DNA of 64,000 bases from Pseudobacteriovorax sp. (GTDB lineage: Bacteria; Bdellovibrionota_B; Oligoflexia; Oligoflexales; Oligoflexaceae): assembly GCA_013215145.1 (NCBI GenBank), contig JABSRP010000014.1, positions 1 to 64,000 of the forward strand, written 5' to 3'. Position 1 is the first letter of the stretch, and each line of letters starts with the position of its first letter. Below, piece after piece: positions 53,025-61,684 of this stretch. Under the pieces are notes generated by a model. It made no database searches. It had not been told where the DNA came from and worked only from the letters and a program-made list of their open reading frames with translations. The translations under genes and the position numbers were made by a program.

Positions 53025-53978
53025 TTATTTTTTACTGATAACTCGGGAAATCTTGCATCTAAGGGTATCCATATTTCCAATCGCATAAAAATCAATTTCG
53101 TTCACGGCAAGTTCTTCGAACACATTCAGGTTTTTTGTAGAAATCCTTAGACTGATTTCATCTTCCCCGAGACTACCGGTAGATTCGGGATCATTTTCAA
53201 TTCTCATTTCAAGTGTATCTAGATCGTCAGGATTAAACGAAGATGAGTATTTCTCACTACTTAAATTGACCTCATACTTGGTCGGAACGTTATCGTAGTT
53301 TAGTCGAAAGCTTAACGTATAGTTATCTTTTCTTTCAAGTTTGTTTTCATCATCGTAGTTCAAGGACCGTGTCTTCAGCTCGTAGTCGTCAAAATTTGGC
53401 ACTTCTATAAGTCTCAAGTCCACATCCACACCACCGCTTTGTATTTTTTGGGTAACGATCAAAAGCTTTCCCGATTCTTGGTTCAAACCGAAATACGTGA
53501 GCTCTGTGCCCTCATCTTCTTCAGTCGCTATAGCACTGTAAGTCTTATTCACATCTATAATTTTATCGTCTCCCAAACGCTTGGACTCACTAATAGAAAC
53601 TAAAGCTCCCATGGAAGCACTTGGATCGGCCGGTATCAGTCCCGAGATTTTCGACAACCCACAGTTCGAGCCTACCTCGTAGTCATCTCGATTGACTGGT
53701 CCGACAAAATCAGAAATCGCATTGATAGATAGGAAGTTAGGATGCTCTCTAATGTTTTTAGTAAAAGCTATAATTTCACTACGACTAGCCGTATTCATAA
53801 AATTCGGTTCAAAATCCTGTACTAATTCATCTAGCGACAAAGCTGTAGTCTGATCACGGGATGTATCCTCACCACCGTTGTCATCGTCACTACCACCAGA
53901 TCCACCGGTACAGTTACTCGTGCAGGAAACCAAAATTGGTAACGATATGATCAAGCTGTATTTCCAAAAAGACTTCAT
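53025..53978 (-). CDS. Lipoprotein paralogue 2 of 3 (divergent)
   Basis: This 317-residue protein has a lipobox ILVSC (Cys19) and a TSNCTGGSGGSDDDNGG spacer. Its domain is related to the other two copies (YEVGSSCGL, TYFGLNQES, DPESTGSLGEDEISLRIST) but is much more diverged. The ATG at 53978 is preferred to the TTG at 53993 because GGAAG lies 8 bases before it and the signal peptide MKSFWKYSLIISLP starts there. Ends RCKISRVISKK, like copy 1. Function unknown. Confidence 0.75.
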   Translation of the reverse strand: MKSFWKYSLIISLPILVSCTSNCTGGSGGSDDDNGGEDTSRDQTTALSLDELVQDFEPNFMNTASRSEIIAFTKNIREHPNFLSINAISDFVGPVNRDDYEVGSNCGLSKISGLIPADPSASMGALVSISESKRLGDDKIIDVNKTYSAIATEEDEGTELTYFGLNQESGKLLIVTQKIQSGGVDVDLRLIEVPNFDDYELKTRSLNYDDENKLERKDNYTLSFRLNYDNVPTKYEVNLSSEKYSSSFNPDDLDTLEMRIENDPESTGSLGEDEISLRISTKNLNVFEELAVNEIDFYAIGNMDTLRCKISRVISKK

Positions 53979-54071
53979 TTTATATACTTCCAAATGGATA
54001 GGTTAAAATAGCTGTGATAGCTGTTAAACCCAATAAAGCTAATTGGGTTTAACGATTATTATTTTGACCAA

Positions 54072-55046
54072 CTATTCTTTCGAGATAATTCGAGAAATTT
54101 CACACTCTCCCCGAACCCCTAAGCTAAGGACACCAAAGAAATCCACAGCATTAAAATCTAAAAAGTCTTTTGGATTACTATTGCTAGCAGTAATGCGAAT
54201 CGATCGCTCATTTTCACTTAAGCTGCCTGTAGATTCTGGATCTGCAGTAATTTCGACCTTCAAGGTTTTTGTATTGTTTCGATCCGCACTAATTTCAGAG
54301 AAAGTCTGATTTGTAAAATTTAGAGAGTATGTTTCAATAGCCTCAGTCGCTCCCGCGGGAAAGGACTCGGTATATTCTTCCTTGAGAAAGAGTCTACCGT
54401 CGTCCTCGTAGACCACAGAAGATGCCCTTACCGTATAGCCAGAGGCAGGATCGAGATTGACTAGATACATGTCATAGGACAAGTCATCCACATCTTGGTT
54501 ATGATGAGCGATCAGAAGTGTCTTTGTTTCGTTATTCAGCCCATAGTAATATAAGTCGGGTAAACCCTCTCCATGTTCCGAGCCTTCAACAGCTATTGCG
54601 GCAAAGGCAACATCAACGCTATAAGGTGGTTTTCGTTCTTCAAATTCCGACGCATCGTCCTCGGCAAGGATCAATTTGGTCATGGGTAAGGTCGGAGTAG
54701 CTGCACTGACCCCAATCGTGATTTCACCTACGCCGCAGCTCGAGCCCACTTCATAAGTCGAATTAAAGCCTTCGGCCACGTTTCTTGTTTGATCTGCATA
54801 ATCCACGCTGGAATCTGAACGATAGTTACGGACCGCTTCAACTATTTGATCTTTTGTTGCCGTGTTCAGAAAACCAGGAGCAAATTCGGACACCGCCCCC
54901 TCTAATGTCAAGGCCACTTGCTGTTCGTCATTCCCCTGAGTCCCATCGTCCCCATCAGAACCACCCGAACCTCCCGTGCAATTGCTGGTACACGAGACAA
55001 TTATAGGCAATATAACAAAAAGACTTAGTTTATAAATTCGATCCAA
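54072..55046 (-). CDS. Lipoprotein paralogue 3 of 3
   Basis: This 324-residue protein has a lipobox IIVSC (Cys19), TSNCTGGSGGSDGDDG, and a domain close to copy 1 (YEVGSSCGVGEITIG, LYYYGLNNET). It starts at TTG with GGAGG 8 bases upstream. The near-identical C-terminal DNA shared with copy 1 suggests conversion. It is divergent from the Flp pilin gene across a 510-base region. Function unknown; possible surface lipoprotein family. Confidence 0.75.
   Translation of the reverse strand: MDRIYKLSLFVILPIIVSCTSNCTGGSGGSDGDDGTQGNDEQQVALTLEGAVSEFAPGFLNTATKDQIVEAVRNYRSDSSVDYADQTRNVAEGFNSTYEVGSSCGVGEITIGVSAATPTLPMTKLILAEDDASEFEERKPPYSVDVAFAAIAVEGSEHGEGLPDLYYYGLNNETKTLLIAHHNQDVDDLSYDMYLVNLDPASGYTVRASSVVYEDDGRLFLKEEYTESFPAGATEAIETYSLNFTNQTFSEISADRNNTKTLKVEITADPESTGSLSENERSIRITASNSNPKDFLDFNAVDFFGVLSLGVRGECEISRIISKE
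54090..54271. repeat. 182-bp block identical to 51983-52164
   Basis: Second copy of the identical block in lipoprotein paralogue 3, coding for the conserved C-terminal 60 residues. See the partner at 51983-52164. Confidence 0.85.
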
Positions 55047-55429
55047 GGCATCAACCTCCTAATATTCATTGCTTGCAGTCCATATCGTACCGGCAACGGG
55101 TACATACAAATACCCAAAACGTTATAATCAATATGACATGTTTATTCAAGAAAAAATCTTTCTTCTATTTATAAGAGCCGTTCCCGGCACCTCTATTCAG
55201 AACCCGTTTCGGCCTAACCCTTTGATTTATCAAGCCTTCAACTAAACTTAAGGAATTGAAAGAATCCCATTGAAAGTAAGTACCTGTTTTTATTGAAAAG
55301 TATTTTTTATCTCCAACTGCAATCTTTCTGGTCCCAGATCGTCTTTTAGGTAGAACACCTTACAGGTGGTACTACACCAAGAAAGTTTATCCATTAACTA
55401 TTTTAGACTAACTTTTTTGCAATAAATAA
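55047..55429. other. Divergent intergenic region between lipoprotein copy 3 and flp
   Basis: There is no supported gene here. The region is AT-rich toward the pilin side and holds the pilin promoter at its right edge (55430-55458). The left side must hold the promoter for the minus-strand lipoprotein genes, but no clear -35/-10 pair was identified for them. Confidence 0.4.
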
Positions 55430-55458
55430 TTGACATAGTCTTTTTGTTAATGTATCTT
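55430..55458 (+). promoter_or_regulatory. Sigma-70-type promoter of the Flp pilin gene
   Basis: TTGACA (55430-55435), a 17-base spacer and TATCTT (55453-55458) form a good housekeeping promoter. The predicted start is near 55465, giving a leader of about 90 bases with the CTTAGGA hairpin. It allows the pilin to be expressed apart from the rest of the locus. Confidence 0.65.
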
Positions 55459-55476
55459 GGCCGTAAGTTAAAAAGG

Positions 55477-55495
55477 CTTAGGAATACTTCCTAAG
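55477..55495 (+). repeat. Hairpin in the Flp pilin leader
   Basis: CTTAGGA and TCCTAAG pair perfectly around the 5-base loop ATACT. It lies in the predicted untranslated leader, between the promoter and the pilin start. It could stabilise the mRNA or bind a regulator. It resembles the repeat at 52962-52991. Confidence 0.5.
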
Positions 55496-55556
55496 TAAAG
55501 TAAAAAAAACCATAATGTTAGTGCTTTAACCAACTGAATGTATAAGGAACTTAGAC

Positions 55557-55853
55557 ATGAAACTATCAAAAGAGCAAATCAAAAAACAACGTGGTATGGC
55601 TGCAACTGAGTATATCATCGGACTTATTCTCGTTGCTGTAGCAGCTATCGGTACTTTCGCTATCTTCGGTAACCAGATTAAGACAAAAGTTGCTCAGGCA
55701 TCTGCAGCTCTTAGTGGTAACACCGAACAGTACACCGCGTCTCAGACAGCCTCAGATACACTTGCCGGTGAGGGCGTTACACGTGCAGGTACTGAAAACA
55801 GCATGTCAGGTGCAAACGACGCCGACATGAGAATTGGCGAAGGTGGAGAGTAA
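55557..55853 (+). CDS. flp: Flp-type pilin (major pilin candidate)
   Basis: This 98-residue prepilin has a basic leader (MKLSKEQIKKQRG), a predicted cleavage before MAATEYIIGLILVAVAAIG (with Glu5 and Tyr6 as in Flp pilins), and a polar, Thr/Ser/Gly-rich C-terminus longer than in classic Flp. The strong promoter, leader hairpin and immediate terminator mark it as the highly expressed structural pilin. TadV at 51251-51913 is the likely processing enzyme. Confidence 0.92.
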   Translation: MKLSKEQIKKQRGMAATEYIIGLILVAVAAIGTFAIFGNQIKTKVAQASAALSGNTEQYTASQTASDTLAGEGVTRAGTENSMSGANDADMRIGEGGE

Positions 55854-55891
55854 TCGTTCGATCTACTCCCATTTGCTAACTAGGCATAATT

Positions 55892-55917
55892 GGTGGCTAT
55901 GAGCCACCTTTTTTTTT
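55892..55917 (+). terminator. Intrinsic terminator after the pilin gene
   Basis: GGTGGCT (55892-55898) pairs with AGCCACC (55902-55908) around ATG, followed by nine T residues. It is the strongest terminator seen in the window. It should give abundant monocistronic pilin mRNA with partial read-through to the pseudopilin genes. Confidence 0.9.
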
Positions 55918-55964
55918 GTCTAAAATGAGGCTAAGTATCCGTAATATATTAGGATAAAAGCATC

Positions 55965-57077
55965 TTGAGACAGACAAAAAAAGCTAATCCTGAGTCCGGC
56001 GCTACGAGCGTCGAATTTATCATCGTATTTCCCCTGTTTTTGACCATGATGCTGCTTACGATCGAGTTTGCTCTAATCGCTGTCGATCGCAGTTTGCTAA
56101 CTGCAGGTTCCCTCTCGGCAAGCCGCTACTTGACATTAGAAAATTTCGATCCTTCCACGGATACGATCCTATACGACCACAGGACCAGAACAGATACCGT
56201 CGCTTGCGACACCCTTTATTCCCAAAGGCAGATGCAAAACGCTCGCAGGCGCGCCGCCTTGAAAATGTCCGTCACTGCGCCCAGCATTGGCATGGTGGGG
56301 GCACTCTTTGGCATCACACTACCCGCGATGCCTATGCCTGATGCCCTAAAGAATTTCGCAAGAGTGGTTTCTGGATATCCCATGGCCTACATCCTCACTA
56401 GGATTCAAAACTGCAATATCACTCCTCAAGGGGTCGAGATTGAAATGACCTATCACAGGCACCCGAAAATCCCATTCGCGGGCCGGATTGTTTGGGCCAT
56501 CCATCAACTGAACTTCTTCAACAGTCGCATGAATGGAGTTCTCGAGGCTGACTTAAAGGCTGACATGATGGGAATTGGCCTATCGAGTCCAAGACTCGCT
56601 CAGGTTCGCAATCGGATTGTCGAAAGAATCGAGGGGTTTGCTGAGATTGGCAATAGTATCACCGAGATTAACGAAGCACTGGATCAGTCGATCCTGGGTC
56701 CACTGATTGAAGGAAGCAATATCAGTGAGACAGCTACCAAACTGAGCTCGGAAATTAATCGTTTCGCTAATGAGGCGAAAACAACAGTTGATAAAGCTTA
56801 TAACAGCGCCGTGAGCGAAATCAGGGAGCAAGAGACTCTAGCCACGCGCATGCTATACGCCATCCCAGATATTCTTCGCACCGTTCCCTTTAATCGCAGA
56901 GTTTTTCTCGCTTGGCCGGGAACATTTAGACGGGAATCTTCGGATAACTGGGCTCATAACGGCACAAATATTCTTGTCGCCCCTTACATGGCAGGAACAT
57001 CAAATGAGAATTTGGGTGTTACCACCTGGACTAGCTGGGCCCAAACTCTAGCGAGTAGTGATTATGATTGGAAGTAG
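55965..57077 (+). CDS. TadE-like pseudopilin
   Basis: This 370-residue protein has a prepilin-type N-terminus (ESG before ATSVEFIIVFPLFLTMMLLT, with Glu5) and one membrane helix, then a long helical periplasmic part (NRFANEAKTTVDKAYNSAVS). TadE-family pseudopilins initiate or cap the pilus. This one is longer than usual. TTG start with AGGA about 10 bases upstream. Its stop overlaps the next gene by 20 bases. Confidence 0.82.
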   Translation: MRQTKKANPESGATSVEFIIVFPLFLTMMLLTIEFALIAVDRSLLTAGSLSASRYLTLENFDPSTDTILYDHRTRTDTVACDTLYSQRQMQNARRRAALKMSVTAPSIGMVGALFGITLPAMPMPDALKNFARVVSGYPMAYILTRIQNCNITPQGVEIEMTYHRHPKIPFAGRIVWAIHQLNFFNSRMNGVLEADLKADMMGIGLSSPRLAQVRNRIVERIEGFAEIGNSITEINEALDQSILGPLIEGSNISETATKLSSEINRFANEAKTTVDKAYNSAVSEIREQETLATRMLYAIPDILRTVPFNRRVFLAWPGTFRRESSDNWAHNGTNILVAPYMAGTSNENLGVTTWTSWAQTLASSDYDWK

Positions 57078-58278
57078 TAAATTCAAAGACGAGAGCGGTG
57101 CGATCGCCACAGAGTTTGTTGTGGTTCTACCTATCATAGCGATCCTATGGATCTTAGTCATCGAGATGCATAGCATTATCGATCAAAAAATTCTGACCGA
57201 AGTAGGAGTTCGTAATTTTTCTCAGGCATACCTAACCACAAACACAGAAGAGATTCTGTCAACATCTAGAGAGTCGAGCCCTGAAATCAGAGACAATTTA
57301 GTTAATACAATCGCAGGGATTGACTACGCGACAAACTCGGTCAAGCACGAAACCCCAGCAACTGGTAATCCTTACCTCGAAAACAAGGATGGATTTTCGG
57401 CATCGTTTCGGCAAAGATTTCGGGAGCGAAGACAATCCGATAACGACTGGCTAAAAGATCGGGAAGCTGCATATCTAGCACTCGAGGGCTTTCAAGATTC
57501 TACCTATCACGCCGCTTCAAAAATACTTGAGTTCACAATGGAGGCCACTGAAGTTCTTGATCAAATAAAGTCTCCCGGCGGCAAAAATAATCTCCTTATA
57601 GATGACGCCAATGCCACTCTTGAATCACAAATTGATATTAATATCCCTCCTGATCAAGGTTTGTTCCCCAGAGCGCTTAGCTATCTATCACTTATGTCCA
57701 TGCCTCAAAAATCAAATGAAGCTGTTGCCGAAGGGGGAAGCGAATTCCTTGCAGAGGACTTTTTCGAACGTCCCATAAGATTCAGACATATCATCTATAG
57801 AGAAACGGAAACCGGATTTCGGCCTCACCTCTACGATAAAGCAGGGCTATTTGCCTGGACCTTTGGCCGCTCTAGTCGATGGGCCACGGGAAGGCGTGTT
57901 CAACGGAAATTGGTAGATGGTGTAGTCAATACTTTCACTGGCTGGTTTGAAGTCTCCGTTTCTCCAGCACCGAAAAGAAACTATGGCCACAACTGCCCCT
58001 TTTCACTACACGCTGGCGATAAATGTGAAACAAAGATCTCTCTGATGGTCGCGATTCTAACTCAAGTTGGAACGATCATCGCAGCTCTTGATGCGCTTTC
58101 ACTAGGGATTGCAAAAGGCGCAAAAATTGCTGCAGAAAAAGCTATTTTTGATGTAGGTCTAGATATTTTAACAGACAGTCTCGCAGCTGAAATCGAAAAA
58201 AAGGCAGATGAGGAAATAGAAGGTATAATTGCTTCTTTCAAAGATAATCTTGAAAAAAAATCTATTTCAAAAAGTTGA
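57058..58278 (+). CDS. TadE/TadF-like pseudopilin, likely frameshifted at the 3' end
   Basis: This 406-residue protein has a pseudopilin N-terminus (ESG before AIATEFVVVLPIIAILW, with Glu5) and a long helical body. GTG 57058 or ATG 57064 could start it. Near the end, an A8 run (58253-58260) precedes a stop. With seven A residues the frame would go on to 58357, adding a coiled-coil-like tail (LFQKVDEAYAELDKTIKDE onward) and ending 10 bases before the next gene, the normal operon spacing here. A deletion or insertion in the run is likely. Confidence 0.78.
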   Translation: MIMIGSSKFKDESGAIATEFVVVLPIIAILWILVIEMHSIIDQKILTEVGVRNFSQAYLTTNTEEILSTSRESSPEIRDNLVNTIAGIDYATNSVKHETPATGNPYLENKDGFSASFRQRFRERRQSDNDWLKDREAAYLALEGFQDSTYHAASKILEFTMEATEVLDQIKSPGGKNNLLIDDANATLESQIDINIPPDQGLFPRALSYLSLMSMPQKSNEAVAEGGSEFLAEDFFERPIRFRHIIYRETETGFRPHLYDKAGLFAWTFGRSSRWATGRRVQRKLVDGVVNTFTGWFEVSVSPAPKRNYGHNCPFSLHAGDKCETKISLMVAILTQVGTIIAALDALSLGIAKGAKIAAEKAIFDVGLDILTDSLAAEIEKKADEEIEGIIASFKDNLEKKSISKS

Positions 58279-58357
58279 TGAAGCTTATGCAGAACTTGAT
58301 AAAACTATCAAAGATGAAATTAGCCTAGACAAGCTTTTAGAAACAGAAGAAGAGTAG
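58279..58357 (+). other. Out-of-frame coding tail of the preceding pseudopilin
   Basis: From about 58263 the shifted frame reads LFQKVDEAYAELDKTIKDE then ISLDKLLETEEE and stops at TAG 58355-58357. The heptad pattern and acidic end look like real protein rather than chance. It is reached from the upstream gene by losing one A from the A8 run at 58253-58260. Confidence 0.6.
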
Positions 58358-58367
58358 GAATCGAGTT

Positions 58368-60482
58368 TTGAATAAGAAACACAATAAAGAATCAGGTTCC
58401 ATTACTTATGCATTTCTTATCATGATTACCTTTGTCATCGGAGCCATATCCCTAAGCTATGCAGCAGGTAGTCGTGTTGCCAGTCAAGTAAAACTACAGA
58501 GCACCTCAGACAATTCTTCAGTAGCCATGGCCGCACATGCCTCCCAGGGGCTAAACATGATTTCGGTCAACAACCAAGGTCTGGGAGCCGCCTTGCAATT
58601 CAATCATGCTCTACTTGTATTAGGTTACTATCTTATCATCGCAAAGACGGCAACTTACCAGATAGACGACCTGCTCAAGCAACTGAAAAGTATCTGGGAC
58701 TTAAATAAATCTCCATTTCAAACTGATGTATTTGATCGTCTTTATAAAGTCGGGAAGCAATACTATCGAGTCGCCGGTGGTATGACAGAGTACAACGAAA
58801 TGCTAACCAATAACTGGCTATATGGTACACCTTTAAAAAGTATTGAATATGCTCGTATCAATAGTCCAGGATCTCTGGTTTTTCCCAGCCAAGGAAACAG
58901 CGCAGTCCCATTTAAACTTATGAGATACAATCAAAGTAGTGATGCTAGAAATCCCTATCTGAGAAAAGCCAAACCAAAAGACACTATTTGCGCTGTCACC
59001 AGCGTGAAACCAGACGGCGACGATACAAAAAGAGATGCTATATTACAGTGGTTACTGGGGCCTATTTGGGCATCCGACACCCTTAGCAATTCTTCGGATA
59101 AAATTTCCACCCTATTAGTCAAAACAGAAGATTTTATCACAAAATATATGCCCATATCTCTGGGAATAATGAACTGTGGTTTGGCAGTAAAATCACCCTT
59201 CTTCAACTTATTCAGCCTCGAATCTATAGGAGACCTCATACCTTATGAGAAGCTCGTAGCAATCATTCAAGGAGCAGAGGCTGCTGATAATGTCGTTAAA
59301 CTAGTCGATAGTTACTGGCCAAATATCAGTAGTGGCTGGATCTGCACACCTGTTGGGACATTCCACCCTCTTATTAGCGGATACATTTATGCTGCCTTCG
59401 GCATCACAACCGTCCTCGGCGATGGAAAGTTGCGAGATGAAGTATTTCGCTCTGAAATGATCAAAAAGATGAGAGAAAAAGATAATAGGTCAGAAGCCGA
59501 GAAACGAGCGTCACCCATGAAGATTTTCTATTCCAAAAACACAGTTGATGAGTGCGAGAAAAATCCTGAAGCCGTAGATACCGCCCATGCAAAAAACCCA
59601 AACGATCCCTGTGCTCAAGCCTTTGTACTAACAGACAGGGCATGGGTCTGCCCACTCAAAAGAGAAATAAAAGCCATTGTTCCAGAAGATATCAGCTGCG
59701 TGAAAACAGAAATCAGATCGAATCGTGTTCGTGTCAGAAGGCAATCACCCATGAAGCGCTTATTCAGACACCTTGATCGTTGGTGCGGACCAGATGGAGC
59801 CAACTATGACGATTGGGTTCAAGCTGCTAAGATCGACAACAAAGCCTTTATGATGGTGAATTGGGCTGAGCAAGCTAAGGTGTTTAGGAAAGCTTCGAGA
59901 AAAAACGATAAATTCGGCTTCACAGTCATGAAAAAAGGTCAGTACCCCAACTTCCTCACCCACATGCAGTTTAAAAACATGGTTTCGAACCCTATCCTCA
60001 CTCCGGAGGAGACCAAAACACTACTAGAAAAGTGCCAAAGCTCTAGTTTTGATGACATTGTTGACCCGAATCTCAGCACCTGCCGTATGGATTTCTCAGG
60101 GCTACTTTCTCTTTCCGGGGAGCCGCCCAATGTTGAGGCCGAGGTGGAAGACGGTGCCGATGCCCCCACTGAGGAGGCCGTCAATCGAGCGAATCAAATC
60201 AATCTCACCAGGAGAATTCAGTCAGGTGGGGTCTATACTCTAGCATCACGATCCTCGGTCTGGCAGAGGATGCAATGGGGCATGGCCAAGGCTCGCACAT
60301 TTTACTACCCCATGTCGGATTATGAGCCTAACCTTAGTGGTCAAGCGCATATGAAGATCTTCTGGCCTGCTTGGTCTGCCAGCATCGTTCCCGAGAAAAC
60401 TTCCGATTTTATTCCTAAAAAGAGAGATGGTACAGTACCTACTGTGGTTAAAGTCATCGACAATCTATTAGGCCGAGGATAA
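58368..60482 (+). CDS. TadG-like pilus protein
   Basis: This 704-residue protein has the prepilin-like N-terminus (KESG before SITYAFLIMITFVIGAIS) and a Tad/TadG-type early region (ASQVKLQSTSDNSSVAMAAH). A large periplasmic region follows, with several cysteines and no recognisable catalytic motif. It may sit at the pilus base or tip. TTG start with AGGA upstream. The next gene starts 2 bases after the stop. Confidence 0.78.
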   Translation: MNKKHNKESGSITYAFLIMITFVIGAISLSYAAGSRVASQVKLQSTSDNSSVAMAAHASQGLNMISVNNQGLGAALQFNHALLVLGYYLIIAKTATYQIDDLLKQLKSIWDLNKSPFQTDVFDRLYKVGKQYYRVAGGMTEYNEMLTNNWLYGTPLKSIEYARINSPGSLVFPSQGNSAVPFKLMRYNQSSDARNPYLRKAKPKDTICAVTSVKPDGDDTKRDAILQWLLGPIWASDTLSNSSDKISTLLVKTEDFITKYMPISLGIMNCGLAVKSPFFNLFSLESIGDLIPYEKLVAIIQGAEAADNVVKLVDSYWPNISSGWICTPVGTFHPLISGYIYAAFGITTVLGDGKLRDEVFRSEMIKKMREKDNRSEAEKRASPMKIFYSKNTVDECEKNPEAVDTAHAKNPNDPCAQAFVLTDRAWVCPLKREIKAIVPEDISCVKTEIRSNRVRVRRQSPMKRLFRHLDRWCGPDGANYDDWVQAAKIDNKAFMMVNWAEQAKVFRKASRKNDKFGFTVMKKGQYPNFLTHMQFKNMVSNPILTPEETKTLLEKCQSSSFDDIVDPNLSTCRMDFSGLLSLSGEPPNVEAEVEDGADAPTEEAVNRANQINLTRRIQSGGVYTLASRSSVWQRMQWGMAKARTFYYPMSDYEPNLSGQAHMKIFWPAWSASIVPEKTSDFIPKKRDGTVPTVVKVIDNLLGRG

Positions 60483-60484
60483 TC

Positions 60485-61357
60485 ATGAAATGGATTTTGA
60501 TCGGATTGATGTCAGTGTTGCTTACAACAGCATCCTATTTCGCTGGTTACTATGATTGGAAATTTTCGTTGTCTCACGGTGGATCCGAATTGTCTGACAG
60601 CAATCAAGCCGTTGGTACACATCCCATGCCCGATTTTCCTCGGGTCAATCTCTATCAAATGAAATCCATGAGCAATCCAACTCCTGCCTTGTTTCAAACC
60701 CAGCTCCAAATAATCCCGCAGCTTTCCTTTTTTGTTAAGGGAACCATAGAGGAAACCATCGACGAGATGAAATCTAGAATCTCGTCCTCACTATTTATCG
60801 AGAATAGCTTATTTGGACCAAAAGCTGTTGTGATTCTACCGATTCCCGAATTGAGCAGTATGGTTAGTCCCACAGAGTTGGCAGAGCTATTAGAAAGCTC
60901 TTTGATCATCACCTTTTTAGACATCGAGGAAACGGGAATTATTGGGACGATATCCAATAGCCGAGATCTCATCAGGGAACTGAAATCAGAGACCAAACTG
61001 TCCGCTTCCACCTATCAGATCGATCAGATCGAGACCGACTTAGAAACCGAATTCTCCTACATTTTAAAGAATCGCATGATCAAGGTTCGCAACCTATCAA
61101 GCATAGAAAACAAGAAAGATCTACTAACAGCAGCCACTCGCTATTACGAAGGCCGAGGTTATAGTTTGGTCCCAGGCAACAACGGCTCCGGAGACAGACT
61201 GCTATTCGAAAAAGGCAGTGGTTCGGCGTTCGTTCGCGTCAACCCAAAAGATCCCGCAGCTACGGGTATTCACGAGCTTATGACCATAGAGTCCACTCAG
61301 GGAGATTTTCAGACGTTTATCGCTCAGAAAGGGGGAAGCCATCTTGAAAAAAACTAA
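60485..61357 (+). CDS. Tad-locus membrane-anchored protein of unknown family
   Basis: This 290-residue protein has an N-terminal membrane anchor (MKWILIGLMSVLLTTASYFA) and a periplasmic alpha/beta domain with no motif I recognise. It lies 2 bases after the TadG-like gene and overlaps the small pseudopilin gene by 14 bases, so it belongs to the pilus operon. It could be a minor assembly factor. Confidence 0.65.
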   Translation: MKWILIGLMSVLLTTASYFAGYYDWKFSLSHGGSELSDSNQAVGTHPMPDFPRVNLYQMKSMSNPTPALFQTQLQIIPQLSFFVKGTIEETIDEMKSRISSSLFIENSLFGPKAVVILPIPELSSMVSPTELAELLESSLIITFLDIEETGIIGTISNSRDLIRELKSETKLSASTYQIDQIETDLETEFSYILKNRMIKVRNLSSIENKKDLLTAATRYYEGRGYSLVPGNNGSGDRLLFEKGSGSAFVRVNPKDPAATGIHELMTIESTQGDFQTFIAQKGGSHLEKN

Positions 61358-61553
61358 AGTCTCAAGGGAAAAAGACTCCGTGTTGACGACGATCAAAGGA
61401 GAAGAAGGAATCGTTATGGTGGAATATGTCATCATACTTTTCTTTGTGTTTGCTCTAGGAATTGGAGTGTACAATAGCGTCGTGCTTGAAAGAGGCAGTG
61501 AAATCGCCGAGCAGCTTTTTGCACAGATATCTTTTATTCTAGCTATTCCTTAG
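61344..61553 (+). CDS. Second Flp-like small pilin/pseudopilin
   Basis: This 69-residue protein has a Flp-type N-terminus (KGEEG before IVMVEYVIILFFVFALGIG, with Glu5 and Tyr6), one hydrophobic helix and a short tail. It starts at TTG and overlaps the preceding gene by 14 bases. It lacks the promoter and terminator that flank the 55557 pilin, so it is probably a minor subunit. It closes the Tad cluster. Confidence 0.75.
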   Translation: MKKTKVSREKDSVLTTIKGEEGIVMVEYVIILFFVFALGIGVYNSVVLERGSEIAEQLFAQISFILAIP

Positions 61554-61684
61554 AATAACCTATGTCAGAAGTTATTCATCTTCACAATTATTAACCCAAG
61601 TTTTGCCAAAATTTTAAGTTCGGAAGTGAAAGTTTCTACCAGGAATCGTATAGTCCCTAGAAATGCAGAAAACCGGGAGGGGCT

